DNA of 64,000 bases from Amphritea atlantica. GTDB lineage: Bacteria; Pseudomonadota; Gammaproteobacteria; Pseudomonadales; Balneatricaceae. Positions 35,777 through 44,443 of this stretch are shown here, piece after piece. The DNA lies in contig NZ_JAHKQE010000020.1 of the NCBI RefSeq assembly GCF_018860855.1, positions 62,001-126,000 on the forward strand. Reading direction: 5' to 3'. The notes beneath the pieces are model-generated. The model worked only from the letters and a program-made list of their open reading frames with translations, had not been told where the DNA came from and did not search any database. A program made the translations under genes and the position numbers. Position 1 is the first letter of the stretch. Each line of letters opens with the position of its first letter.

Positions 35777-36294
35777 CTTACTTCCTTATAAGAATTAACA
35801 ACGCGATAAATAGGTCGGATTACATTAAACACTAATCGTTCCTAACTTTTTATTCTGACAGCGATAGCATCTGCTGCTATGTGCGCCTTGCAACGACCCG
35901 CAACAAAAACGGCAACCGTCCAATAAACTTATCAATTTTGTCAGTGATGACACTTCCAGAGTATCGGTAGAATTAAGAAAGAAGCAAGTATTACGGCTTC
36001 AGCCTTATCCTCTGAAAATCAGTAAACTTGTTGATTAATTACGCCGCTAGGCATACATCCTCTGCTAACGTGTTTCCATACTAAGCTGATAATGACAAAA
36101 AAAACGACGGGTTACAAATACTTTTTACGTGTCACAAAATAAACCACTCGGTTTAAGAGACTCATTTGCAGTGATTTGGATACCCTGACAATGACAGTAA
36201 AAACCTTAGCGAAAGCCGATTAAAATCAAATAAGTCGTTGTAATTCTGAATCTTATAATACTCACCTTAGGAAAAACAGCGGCTAAAATCCTCT
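35777..36294. other. Intergenic region with no identifiable gene
   Basis: 518 bases. The only structure I see is the inverted repeat TGTCA-GTGA-TGACA (35939-35952). No coding frame of credible length or ribosome site. Confidence 0.5.
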
Positions 36295-36711
36295 CTAACC
36301 ACTGATACGAGCGATCAATGCCGCCTGAGAATCCACCGAGTGATAACCCTCTTCTAAAAGATCAAAATCGGTAAAAATAATCTCTAATGCTCGATCATTG
36401 GTGAGCAACATAACGATCGAGTAGTCTTTGGTTCGCTCGATTTCATAGACCCCAGATTTAAACCAGCTCGTCGCCATTTCCATCTGCTCTAGATAGTCTT
36501 TGCGGGAAACCGAATGAAATTCTAGAGGTACAGCTTCGCTACCTTTAAACTGAACCGTAGTATAGGTTTTAGGCACCGACAGAAAATCCCGTTTCGTGGC
36601 ATAAACAACCGTCAGCAACGGCTCACCAAGGGGGCTATGACTCATAAAAGAACAATCGGTACCCGGTTCGGTTTCCAGCGCTGGCAGTTCAGCAAAACGT
36701 TTTAAAATCAT
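36295..36711 (-). CDS. Hypothetical protein, 138 residues
   Basis: Soluble protein of alternating strand/helix character; no signal peptide or membrane segment. Segments such as TVQFKGSEAVPLEFHSVSRKDYLEQM and YEIERTKDYSIVMLLTNDRALEIIFTDFDLLEEG look conserved rather than random, and the ATG has AGGATA some distance upstream. Not recognised. It is on the same strand as the RNase D-like gene, 52 bases after it, so it may be co-transcribed. Confidence 0.6.
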   Translation of the reverse strand: MILKRFAELPALETEPGTDCSFMSHSPLGEPLLTVVYATKRDFLSVPKTYTTVQFKGSEAVPLEFHSVSRKDYLEQMEMATSWFKSGVYEIERTKDYSIVMLLTNDRALEIIFTDFDLLEEGYHSVDSQAALIARISG

Positions 36712-36763
36712 CTTATCGATATCCTGTAAACAATAAAGGCAACCTGATGTGAGCCTAAGGGCA

Positions 36764-37396
36764 TCACATCACCACCAATTCTTTAATCATCCGCTCATGG
36801 CCCGCTTGCTGTAAGCCCTGAAGTATTTTTAACGCCGCATAGGCATCATTAGCGGCATAGAGTAACTGTGCATCACTGAGTGTTGGTAACGCCCAGTTAG
36901 AGGTGGAAACCCGTTTTGATTTAGTAAACTTTTGCCCGAACTGCACCGCGATCGCCGCTTTAACCCCTAGCTGACGACGATAGCCAAGCTTACGATAAAC
37001 CGCATCAAGATCGAGTATCGCGCTGATTTCAACACCGAGTTTGCGCCGTATATGACTACGATCAGACTGCAAACCAAAACCCACCTTCACCACCTGTTTA
37101 GCTTGCAATACTTGGCAGATAACGGGATAAACAGATTTATCATGCAGCTGAAAAATGTAACCCGTATCAGTGGTGCACAGCTGAATCACATGGGGGCCGG
37201 TTGATGCTTGTTCTTTGCGAAACACGGGTTTAGATTCTGTATCAAAACCAACAAAGGGGCTGCTCAAGAGATCTTGCGCAGCGGCAGCCAAAGCCTCGGC
37301 ACCGACGGGCAGACAGATATGTTCCCGCGTCATCGCAGGGAAAGGCGGAAACTGGGCGATCTCCTCCCGTGTCGGTGGCAGCTGTTTCTCTTTCAT
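36764..37396 (-). CDS. RNase D/WRN-like 3'-5' exonuclease
   Basis: 210 residues containing a DEDDy exonuclease domain: Asp52 and Glu54 (VGFDTESKP), Asp112 (GFGLQSDRSH), Tyr180 and Asp184 (YAANDAYAAL). It lacks the HRDC domains of RNase D and is closer in size to stand-alone 3'-5' exonuclease domain proteins such as the WRN exonuclease domain. It would trim DNA or RNA 3' ends in the cytoplasm. It follows the YehS gene with 6 bases between stop and start, a likely operon. Confidence 0.87.
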   Translation of the reverse strand: MKEKQLPPTREEIAQFPPFPAMTREHICLPVGAEALAAAAQDLLSSPFVGFDTESKPVFRKEQASTGPHVIQLCTTDTGYIFQLHDKSVYPVICQVLQAKQVVKVGFGLQSDRSHIRRKLGVEISAILDLDAVYRKLGYRRQLGVKAAIAVQFGQKFTKSKRVSTSNWALPTLSDAQLLYAANDAYAALKILQGLQQAGHERMIKELVVM

Positions 37397-37402
37397 TGCT
37401 GA

Positions 37403-38098
37403 TCAGCTCTTTTTACTGCTTTTCGCCAGTGCTTTGGCCCATACGGAACCACTGTCCGTTGTCGCTTTTGCCGGTTTTGCCGCCTTATCAATCGAAGGCT
37501 TAGCTGATGCGGGCTTATCAACAACAAATTTAACATCCTTAGCGGCCGGTCGCTCTGCCGGTTTACGCACCGGTTTATCTGCAGTGGCGGTCGCCGTAGC
37601 AGTAACGCGCTGAGGCTTATCGGTATTTATAGTAGGCTCTTTGTCGCGCCACTGATGTTGCAAGCCGGTTAAAAAGTTACGCAGTACTTGATCTTTGCAT
37701 TCTCGATAGTTTTGATGCCCCTGTTTACGAAACAGCGCACTCAGCTCATGCTTACTCAGGCTAACACCGGCGAGCTTTAAGAGGTGGAGAATATCATCGG
37801 CGGTTAGGTTTAATGCAATTTTCAATTTACGGAAGATAATATTGTTATTCAGATGCCTTTCAGGCTCTGGCTGATCACCTTCCTTACGGCCACGTTTTTC
37901 GATGATTAGACCGTTGAGAAATGTTGCCATCTCTTGATCGGTGATGCGCACAAACTCAGCGTCTTCCTCTTTTTTCAGCCAGCCACTCAGCTGAACCCGA
38001 GTCACCGCCAAGTTCGCATGACGAAAGATACCAATCATTTTGGTGTCACTGAAATCGAAGGTATAGCGCAGACGGCGCAAAATATCATTATTGGTCAC
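37403..38098 (-). CDS. yehS: DUF1456 (YehS) protein with disordered C-terminal tail
   Basis: 231 residues, starting at GTG 38098 which begins VTNNDILRRLRY, the usual YehS start; an earlier GTG in frame at 38134 would add 12 residues. Two DUF1456 repeats (about 1-75 and 75-150) each have an NDILRRLRYTF or LTADDIL helix, and EPERHLNNNIIFRKLKIAL as in E. coli YehS. The family's function is unknown. A tail of about 80 residues, rich in Lys, Pro, Ala and Thr (TATATATADKPV), follows and ends with a basic VWAKALAKSSKKS; E. coli YehS lacks it. It is probably disordered. Confidence 0.85.
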   Translation of the reverse strand: MTNNDILRRLRYTFDFSDTKMIGIFRHANLAVTRVQLSGWLKKEEDAEFVRITDQEMATFLNGLIIEKRGRKEGDQPEPERHLNNNIIFRKLKIALNLTADDILHLLKLAGVSLSKHELSALFRKQGHQNYRECKDQVLRNFLTGLQHQWRDKEPTINTDKPQRVTATATATADKPVRKPAERPAAKDVKFVVDKPASAKPSIDKAAKPAKATTDSGSVWAKALAKSSKKS

Positions 38099-38264
38099 AA
38101 AAAAAATCCGGACAGAAAAGAATAAGGCTGGCACTTTAACACAATTAGACGATAGTCATCTCAGATTCTTTAAAGAGCCCTTACTGAAAGACCGATCGTC
38201 AATGCCACCCTGTTAATTAACTACTAATCACATGCCTAGTTCACTAAAAACGGTTTTCAGACCT

Positions 38265-39209
38265 TCAATAGCCTAGGGATTTATCGACTGTTGGCGGGAT
38301 AACACCCTCTAACAGATAGAGACTGATATTATCGGCGACAATCCGGCTAGCTGTCGATACGCTCGTCGGCCCCGAAATATGCGGTAATACCGTTACTCCT
38401 GGATGCTGCCAGAAAGCTGAATCCAGAGGCAATGGCTCCTGCGTAAAGACATCCAAGACGGCATGGCTGATCTGTCCCCGATCTAATGCCTGCAACAGAT
38501 CAGCATCAACAATCGAGGCTCCTCGACCAAAATTGATCAACGCAGCCCCCGCTTTCACCTGTTGGAAAAACATTTCATCCATCAGGCTCTCAGTCGCCGC
38601 CGTCAAGGGGAGCAAGTTGACGATAATATCAGCATCATCTAGCAGTTCAGGCAAGGCCTGTTCGCCGGAGTAGCAGCAAACCTTGTCAAGCTGCTTTTCT
38701 GACCGGCTCCAGCCAGACACACGAAAACCATTATCAACCAACCGTAAAGCACTCTTGTGGCCCAACACCCCCAACCCCAAAATAACGATATGACGATCGC
38801 AGGCATCGGTATAAGGACGCGGCTGCCATTGCCCAGCAGATTGCTGCTGTCGGTATTGAGGCATTTCACGATGCAGATACAGCACCCAAGCCAGCACCGC
38901 TTCAGACATTGTCTGCGCTAAGTGCGGATCGGTTAAACGAACAATTTCAAACGGCATATCCGCCAGACTAGCCATCATTCCTTCAACCCCAGCCCAGACG
39001 GAGTGCACCCATTGCAGATGACTCAACTGAGCGACATCAGCCGGTGCAGGATTAGCCACGACCGCCACCTCCACCCGCGCTTTGTCCTCTTCGCTCAGCT
39101 GCTCAAATAAACGTACATCACACTGTGGCAACATCTCACGGAGAGTGGCGCACCACTGCTCCGCCTCGCTGCTCGTTGACTGATGGACAAACGGGATAAG
39201 AGGTCGCAT
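38265..39209 (-). CDS. ghrA: Glyoxylate/hydroxypyruvate reductase A-like dehydrogenase
   Basis: 314 residues of the D-2-hydroxyacid dehydrogenase family. Cofactor motif VILGLGVLGHKSALRLVDNGFRVSGWSR; the catalytic Arg in NFGRGASIVD, Glu in DVFTQEPLP and His in LPHISGPTS are present. The WSRS segment suggests NADPH preference as in GhrA. It would reduce glyoxylate and hydroxypyruvate. Alone, next to the small YeaQ-like gene. Confidence 0.85.
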   Translation of the reverse strand: MRPLIPFVHQSTSSEAEQWCATLREMLPQCDVRLFEQLSEEDKARVEVAVVANPAPADVAQLSHLQWVHSVWAGVEGMMASLADMPFEIVRLTDPHLAQTMSEAVLAWVLYLHREMPQYRQQQSAGQWQPRPYTDACDRHIVILGLGVLGHKSALRLVDNGFRVSGWSRSEKQLDKVCCYSGEQALPELLDDADIIVNLLPLTAATESLMDEMFFQQVKAGAALINFGRGASIVDADLLQALDRGQISHAVLDVFTQEPLPLDSAFWQHPGVTVLPHISGPTSVSTASRIVADNISLYLLEGVIPPTVDKSLGY

Positions 39210-39266
39210 AGATCTATCCTTATCTATCTCGATTAAAACGAATTAAAAACTATTCTGCCGGTCTGC

Positions 39267-39512
39267 TTATTTAAGCTTTTCATAGGCAAACAGCAGAATG
39301 AATGCACCCACGGTGGCGGTCACGATACTGCCAAGACTCAAACCATTAAGACTACCAAAACCGATCAAATTACCTAGAAAGCCGCCCACAAAGGCACCCG
39401 CAATACCCAGCAAAGTGGTAATAATGAATCCACCACCATCTTTACCCGGCATGATCCATTTCGCCAATACCCCTGCGATCAAGCCTAAAATAATCCAAGA
39501 TAAAATTCCCAT
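39267..39512 (-). CDS. GlsB/YeaQ/YmgE-family stress membrane protein
   Basis: 81 residues from ATG 39512 (AGAGGTG upstream; a GTG two codons earlier is less likely). Three hydrophobic helices rich in Gly: WIILGLIAGVLAKWIMPG, GGGFIITTLLGIAGAFVGGFLG, GSIVTATVGAFILLFAYEKLK. The KWIMPGKDGGG turn is diagnostic of the transglycosylase-associated family. It lies in the inner membrane, often stress-induced; biochemical role not known. Confidence 0.88.
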   Translation of the reverse strand: MGILSWIILGLIAGVLAKWIMPGKDGGGFIITTLLGIAGAFVGGFLGNLIGFGSLNGLSLGSIVTATVGAFILLFAYEKLK

Positions 39513-39564
39513 TGCCACACCTCTTTTATGTTTATATTAGTATTACATTTAGATGAACTAATGT

Positions 39565-40356
39565 TCACTCACTTTCGAACCGTAATTTTATTTCGCCGAG
39601 GTGGTCATACGTTAAAGTAACATCATCACTCGGCCTGATATCAATCACACCCGCATATGAACTGGTAATCACCCGCTGGCCCGCTTTAATATCGATGCCC
39701 TGTTGATGCAAAAAATTAACCAACCAAAACAACGGCAACTGTGGTTCACCGCAAGGGTGCTTACCCGCAAAGAGCTGAGCCTCTGGCGTCGATGAGGTCG
39801 TCAGTGATAGCTCGATCGTTGAAGCCTGAAAAGCCTGTTCCAAAGAGATCTCAGGCCCTATAAACAAGCCCTGATTAAATAAACAGTCGGCTAAATGTTC
39901 AACATAGCTGACCGAATCAGGTTGCAGGTAGCGACTGAGAATAAGCTCCAACGCTAGAGATGCACAGGACAGCGCCGCCACAATCTCCTGCTCGCTATAA
40001 GGTGTTGAGCGGCACGGCAGATCTTGAGCGAAACAAAAGGCAATCTCGGGTTCAATTTTGCACTGTCCTTCATCTGTGATGATTGGACAGGGTGAATCGG
40101 TATGGATACTACGACTAAAAATTGGTGCAACCACCGGCACATCGGTTAAACCATCGATCGCAATCGGCAAAGCACATTTCCAACCGCCAACGGAGTTACC
40201 CTGCTGCGCCATCAGCCCAATCAAACCCTGTTGAATCGCCAAGGCATCGGATACCGAGTTAGGACGATATTGAGGATTAAGCTGTCCGGTAATATGGTTA
40301 TTCAACCGTCGGGTGAGTAATGCCTGAGCGGCCGCGTGAATATCTGCCTGCTGCAT
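39565..40356 (-). CDS. 2-oxopent-4-enoate hydratase/FAH-family protein
   Basis: 263 residues. N-terminal segment with SDALAIQQGLIGLMAQQG followed by GWKCALP is the MhpD/XylJ-type signature, and KIEPEIAFCFAQDLP contains the metal-ligand Glu pair of the fumarylacetoacetate hydrolase fold. Family members hydrate 2-oxopent-4-enoate in aromatic meta-cleavage, but there are no ring-cleavage genes here, so a different 2-oxo-acid substrate may be used. Separated from mgdD by a strong terminator, so independent of the methylamine operon. Confidence 0.8.
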   Translation of the reverse strand: MQQADIHAAAQALLTRRLNNHITGQLNPQYRPNSVSDALAIQQGLIGLMAQQGNSVGGWKCALPIAIDGLTDVPVVAPIFSRSIHTDSPCPIITDEGQCKIEPEIAFCFAQDLPCRSTPYSEQEIVAALSCASLALELILSRYLQPDSVSYVEHLADCLFNQGLFIGPEISLEQAFQASTIELSLTTSSTPEAQLFAGKHPCGEPQLPLFWLVNFLHQQGIDIKAGQRVITSSYAGVIDIRPSDDVTLTYDHLGEIKLRFESE

Positions 40357-40497
40357 AGGATGTCCTAAGAATCAGTTAAGGGCTTTGATACGCTGATCAA
40401 AACGCTCACTGTACCTTAAAGTCGGACGATAGGAACTATTTCAAACAGAAAAAAGACAACCCGAGTCGAACCATGCTCAAACCAGGTGATAGATAAA

Positions 40498-40537
40498 GAA
40501 AAACCAGTGGCATCGGAGGAGATGCCAGCCGGTTTTT
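40498..40537 (-). terminator. Intrinsic terminator of the N-methylglutamate operon
   Basis: On the minus strand: ACCGGCTGGCATC, loop around TCCTCC, GATGCCACTGGTTTTTC, with T-tract, 20-60 bases after mgdD. The core (plus strand CATCGGAGGAGATGCCA) recurs in the terminator at 62224-62264. Confidence 0.85.
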
Positions 40538-40556
40538 GAGGTGATGGAAAGGGTTA

Positions 40557-41216
40557 TTAAATTAAACTATTTTGTCCCGCTGGCGCACCATTGAACTCAT
40601 CCATCGCATCCAATAGAGCATCCCAAAGGTAACCAGCAGAAGCACTATCGCTGAAAATAGAGAACACGTTTTTACCCGCCATTTGATGGCGACAGATAAC
40701 CCCACTGACACGCGCCAGTGACGTCATGACTAAATCACCTGAGGCAAAGTTTTGTTCTCGTAGATCGACCGCACACACTTTCGCCATCACGTCCGCCAGA
40801 TGATCGCCAGACATCACTAACCAAGCGAAACTATCATGACAGTACACCGGATAAATGCCGGGGCCGGACAACTGCTGTTCTAACGCTGGCAGATCAACCG
40901 TTGCACCGGGCACAGCCAGCACCCAATACTCGGTGTAACCCAAGCGCAACACCATTAAGCCCTCATCTGACAGGGTCAGTGTGTTTGGCTTGTCTGGCGG
41001 TAACAGCCCCGCTGCAACCAACGCATCGGCAGCCGCTGGACCGCGCAAACCAAATCGCGGCAAGACGGATAGATCGGTCAGTCCCATCTCAGGAAAACGC
41101 TGACCTTGATAACTGACTACCTGTGCGGCACCGGCAACCTCGGCAAACTGAGCCTGCTGATGTTTACGGTAGATAAAACTACGGCTATCGAACTGTTCAG
41201 GGGTAATTAGGCTCAT
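40557..41216 (-). CDS. mgdD: N-methylglutamate dehydrogenase, gamma-type subunit (SoxG homologue)
   Basis: 219 residues from ATG 41216 (GGAG upstream; an in-frame GTG at 41222 is an alternative). Matches the SoxG gamma subunit of heterotetrameric sarcosine oxidases, related to the GcvT family: LPRFGLRGPAAADALVAAG and PVYCHDSFAWLVMSGDHLADV. It is a structural subunit that binds next to the alpha subunit. Last gene of the operon; the mgdC stop lies 2 bases before its start. N-methylglutamate rather than sarcosine is preferred because of gmaS and mgsABC in the same operon. Confidence 0.8.
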   Translation of the reverse strand: MSLITPEQFDSRSFIYRKHQQAQFAEVAGAAQVVSYQGQRFPEMGLTDLSVLPRFGLRGPAAADALVAAGLLPPDKPNTLTLSDEGLMVLRLGYTEYWVLAVPGATVDLPALEQQLSGPGIYPVYCHDSFAWLVMSGDHLADVMAKVCAVDLREQNFASGDLVMTSLARVSGVICRHQMAGKNVFSIFSDSASAGYLWDALLDAMDEFNGAPAGQNSLI

Positions 41217-41218
41217 GA

Positions 41219-44119
41219 TCACATCTCCTGCCTTAAGTTTTCAGGATCATAGAAAGGCAGTGTCACGACTTCCGCCTTAATCTCTTCACCGTCTACACGA
41301 ATGCTAATCTTCGAACCGGGTTCGCTATCGGCGATATCCGCATAGGCCAAACCGATAATCGCTTGACGGGCAGACGAATATTCACAGGAGGTCACGTTGC
41401 CGGCAATCCGATCCCCTTTTAATACCAGATGCCCCTCTTCAGGCTTGGTACTGTCAGTAGGCAAGATGAAGCCCACCAACTTACGGGTCTGCGGTTGTGC
41501 CATCACAATATCCACCGAACGACAGCCGATAAAGAATGGTTTTTTACGATTCACCGCCCAGGTCATATCCAGCTCACCCGGATGACTCATCCCATCGGTA
41601 TCCTGACTGACGATCACGTGGCCTTTTTCCAGTCGTAACAGACGCTGTGTTTCAACCCCGAACGGCTTAATATCAAACGCCTTACCGGCTGCCATCAGTG
41701 CATCCCAAAGGGCTTCACCATAGCGGGCAGGCACGTGTATTTCGTAACCCAGTTCACCGACAAAACCGACCCTTAATAAACGCGCAGGAATATCGGCCAC
41801 CTTGCCTTCTCGATAAGCGAGATACGGAAAGCCTTCAGGGCTAAGGTCAACATCACTCACTAGCTGCTCAAGTACCTTACGGGAATCTGGGCCTGCCAAG
41901 TTAACCGCCGCAAATGCAGAGGTCACATGTAAGATATCAACGTCTAAGCGCCACTGCGCATTCCACTTAGTCATCTCACGATAGACGCGATCGACACCAC
42001 TGGTTGTGGCGGTCACATAGAAGTGATCTTCAGTGATCCGGCAAGCAACACCGTCATCAATGACGACCCCATGTTCATTAGTCAGCACCGCGTAACGAGT
42101 ACGACCCACCGGCTGTTTCAGGAACACAAAGGTATAAATTCGGTTCATAAATTCCGCAGCATCGGGGCCTCGCAGCTCGATACCACCGAGGGTACTCACA
42201 TCGATCAAGCCCACTTTAGACCGAACATGCTCAGCTTCTTCACGAATCCAACGATCTCGCTGGGCCGCATCACCATAATAGGCAGGACGGCGCCAGTTAC
42301 CCGCGGCGATCATTTTCGCCCCGAGTTCTAGGTGACGGTGATGCATAGCGGTATGTCGACGAGGATCAAAGATCCGGCCAGCCACATGAGCAAGTTTTTC
42401 CGGTGCAAACGGTGGACGCGCGGTGGTCACACCGGTTTGAGTCACAGTGCGATCGGTCGACTTGGCCACCAAACGTGCGGTTGGCAAGGCTGAGTGACGC
42501 CCTTGAGATGGCCCCATGCCAACGGTTGAAAAGCGTTTAACCAGTTGCACATCGCGATAACCCAAACGGGTAGCATTGACAATATCTTTCGCCTGTAGAT
42601 CTTCGTCATAATCGACAAAATCTTTACCTTTCGGATGGCTAAAGATCGGCCAGCTAAAGTTAGGTTTCGCCTGACAGCTAACCGGCTGCTCAGTTTCATC
42701 ACTTAACTCTAAGTTATGTAGCGCCCGAATCGCCGCATTAGTACCATCAGACACAACCGCATCCAGTGTATGCAAACCATTCACGGAGCCGGCGATATGA
42801 ATCCCTTGCGGTATTCCAGACAGTTGAAATTCAGCCAGCTCATCTTTATAGCTCAGCTGCGCGCCAGCCTGACAAAGTAGTTGATAAGCAGGCATATAAC
42901 CGGCCGACATACAGAGCAGATCACACTCAAGAGTGCTACCCATAGCACTCACTTCGCCTTCAGCGACGATGGTGCGAATATCAACCGCCGTAATGTGCTT
43001 ATTACCCTTACTCGGGATCGCCTCATAAACCGTGCTGTTCTGTATGACCTTAATACCCTTCTGTTTCACCATCCCGAGCAGCTCAGGCCAAGGGTGTTGT
43101 GGGCGAAGATCGACAATGGCGGACACTTCAACGCCATTATCTAGCAACTCTAACGCGGTTAGATAACCATCGTCATTACCGGTCAAGACCACGGCTTTGC
43201 TGCCCGGCTTAACCGCATAAAGTTTCATCAACCGGGTGACGGCACTGCATAGCATGATGCCGGGTAAATCATTGTTGCGGAATACCACATGCTGCTCATA
43301 GGCACCGGAAGCAACGATGCACTCCTTCGCCCGCAGTTTATACAGCCGCTTACCTTTGATCAGCGGCAGGTAATTATCGGTAAACCAAGCATTACAAACA
43401 GTATCCGTCATCACCTCGATATTCGCGTGGCTGGTGACTTTTTCAATGAGTTCATGGCGCAGGCTATCAGCCTGTATACCTTCAATATCGAAGCGGTTGT
43501 AGGTAAGCGCACCGCCTAATAGGGGCATCTCTTCAACCAACAAAACCTGTGCACCAGCATCAGCCGCTTTCAGCGCAGCGCTCATACCCGCTGGGCCAGA
43601 GCCGATGACAACAACGTCAGTAAATAGGTACTTTTTATCGTAATATTCCGGTTTAAAATCTAGATCAATCTTGCCTAATCCAGCTTTTTTACGGATATAG
43701 CCTTCCCATTTATCCCACACACCCATCGGCTTGAAGAAGCTACGGTAGTAAAAACCTACCGGCATGAATCGCCCGAAGTTACCCAGATAGGCATCTTTAT
43801 CACCTTCTAAGGTGCCTTTATAGTTCTGCCCTTCGATGTACATGCCTTCACTCGCCATTTGGCGATCGGCCAAGACATTCGGCTCGCCACCAAGCTGCAC
43901 TAAGGTATTAGCATCCTGCCCCGCCATGGTCAGCGGTGCACGGGGACGGTGATATTTAAACGAGCGGGACATCATCCATTGCTGATTTGAGAGCAACGCA
44001 CTGGCGATGGTGTCGCCTTCAAAACCATGATATTGCTTTCCTTCAAAACTGAACGAGAGGGGCTTTTCCCGGTCGATCAGCAACCCTGCGGGGGCACTAA
44101 GACGCTTCTCGCTGCTCAT
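41219..44119 (-). CDS. mgdC: N-methylglutamate dehydrogenase, alpha-type subunit (SoxA homologue)
   Basis: 966 residues, the large subunit. N-terminal 2Fe-2S-like domain without clear Cys cluster; a dinucleotide-binding Rossmann motif GSGPAG (173-178) in VVVIGSGPAGMSAALKA; then a GcvT/aminomethyltransferase C-terminal half (about 590-960) with HHRHLELGAKMIAAGNWRRPAYYG, VIDDGVACRITEDHFYVTATTSG and GELGYEIHVPARYGEALWDALM. This half binds THF and takes up the methyl carbon as methylene-THF. The start overlaps the mgdB stop by 4 bases (ATGA). Homologues oxidise sarcosine or N-methylglutamate. Confidence 0.85.
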   Translation of the reverse strand: MSSEKRLSAPAGLLIDREKPLSFSFEGKQYHGFEGDTIASALLSNQQWMMSRSFKYHRPRAPLTMAGQDANTLVQLGGEPNVLADRQMASEGMYIEGQNYKGTLEGDKDAYLGNFGRFMPVGFYYRSFFKPMGVWDKWEGYIRKKAGLGKIDLDFKPEYYDKKYLFTDVVVIGSGPAGMSAALKAADAGAQVLLVEEMPLLGGALTYNRFDIEGIQADSLRHELIEKVTSHANIEVMTDTVCNAWFTDNYLPLIKGKRLYKLRAKECIVASGAYEQHVVFRNNDLPGIMLCSAVTRLMKLYAVKPGSKAVVLTGNDDGYLTALELLDNGVEVSAIVDLRPQHPWPELLGMVKQKGIKVIQNSTVYEAIPSKGNKHITAVDIRTIVAEGEVSAMGSTLECDLLCMSAGYMPAYQLLCQAGAQLSYKDELAEFQLSGIPQGIHIAGSVNGLHTLDAVVSDGTNAAIRALHNLELSDETEQPVSCQAKPNFSWPIFSHPKGKDFVDYDEDLQAKDIVNATRLGYRDVQLVKRFSTVGMGPSQGRHSALPTARLVAKSTDRTVTQTGVTTARPPFAPEKLAHVAGRIFDPRRHTAMHHRHLELGAKMIAAGNWRRPAYYGDAAQRDRWIREEAEHVRSKVGLIDVSTLGGIELRGPDAAEFMNRIYTFVFLKQPVGRTRYAVLTNEHGVVIDDGVACRITEDHFYVTATTSGVDRVYREMTKWNAQWRLDVDILHVTSAFAAVNLAGPDSRKVLEQLVSDVDLSPEGFPYLAYREGKVADIPARLLRVGFVGELGYEIHVPARYGEALWDALMAAGKAFDIKPFGVETQRLLRLEKGHVIVSQDTDGMSHPGELDMTWAVNRKKPFFIGCRSVDIVMAQPQTRKLVGFILPTDSTKPEEGHLVLKGDRIAGNVTSCEYSSARQAIIGLAYADIADSEPGSKISIRVDGEEIKAEVVTLPFYDPENLRQEM

Positions 44120-44433
44120 GCGGTTTTCTCCTCAGACGCACTAGGCTCTTCTTTTGCCTTGAACTCGACCCGACTGGTATATATTTCAGCAGGATCATAG
44201 GTGCGTAAAATCTCATCACTGCCGGTATGCCGCTCAGCGATAAACCAATAACCAGACGGTGCATGCAACCACCATTCAGTTACCACGCCGATCAGGTTAT
44301 CACTATAAAAAACGTAGTCTGCCCACTCTTTGTCGGTACAGTTATTAGGGTCCGGCATCTGCCGTACCTCGCCACCGTGGACAAACTCACTACTATTTCG
44401 GGGTCCATTCAGAGGACAATTAATAATCTTCAT
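44116..44433 (-). CDS. mgdB: N-methylglutamate dehydrogenase, delta-type subunit (SoxD homologue)
   Basis: 105 residues from ATG 44433 with GAGGAA upstream; a longer frame exists but overlaps mgdA. Fold landmarks of SoxD: MKIINCPLNGPRNSSEF, WADYVFYSDN, EWWLHAPSGYWF. Classical sarcosine oxidase delta subunits bind Zn with CPxC near the N-terminus and a later HxxxC; here only Cys6 and His57 remain, the second Cys being Asn9 and the last Gly61, so the Zn site seems lost. Lies between mgdA and mgdC. Confidence 0.82.
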   Translation of the reverse strand: MKIINCPLNGPRNSSEFVHGGEVRQMPDPNNCTDKEWADYVFYSDNLIGVVTEWWLHAPSGYWFIAERHTGSDEILRTYDPAEIYTSRVEFKAKEEPSASEEKTA

Positions 44434-44443
44434 TGCAGATTCC

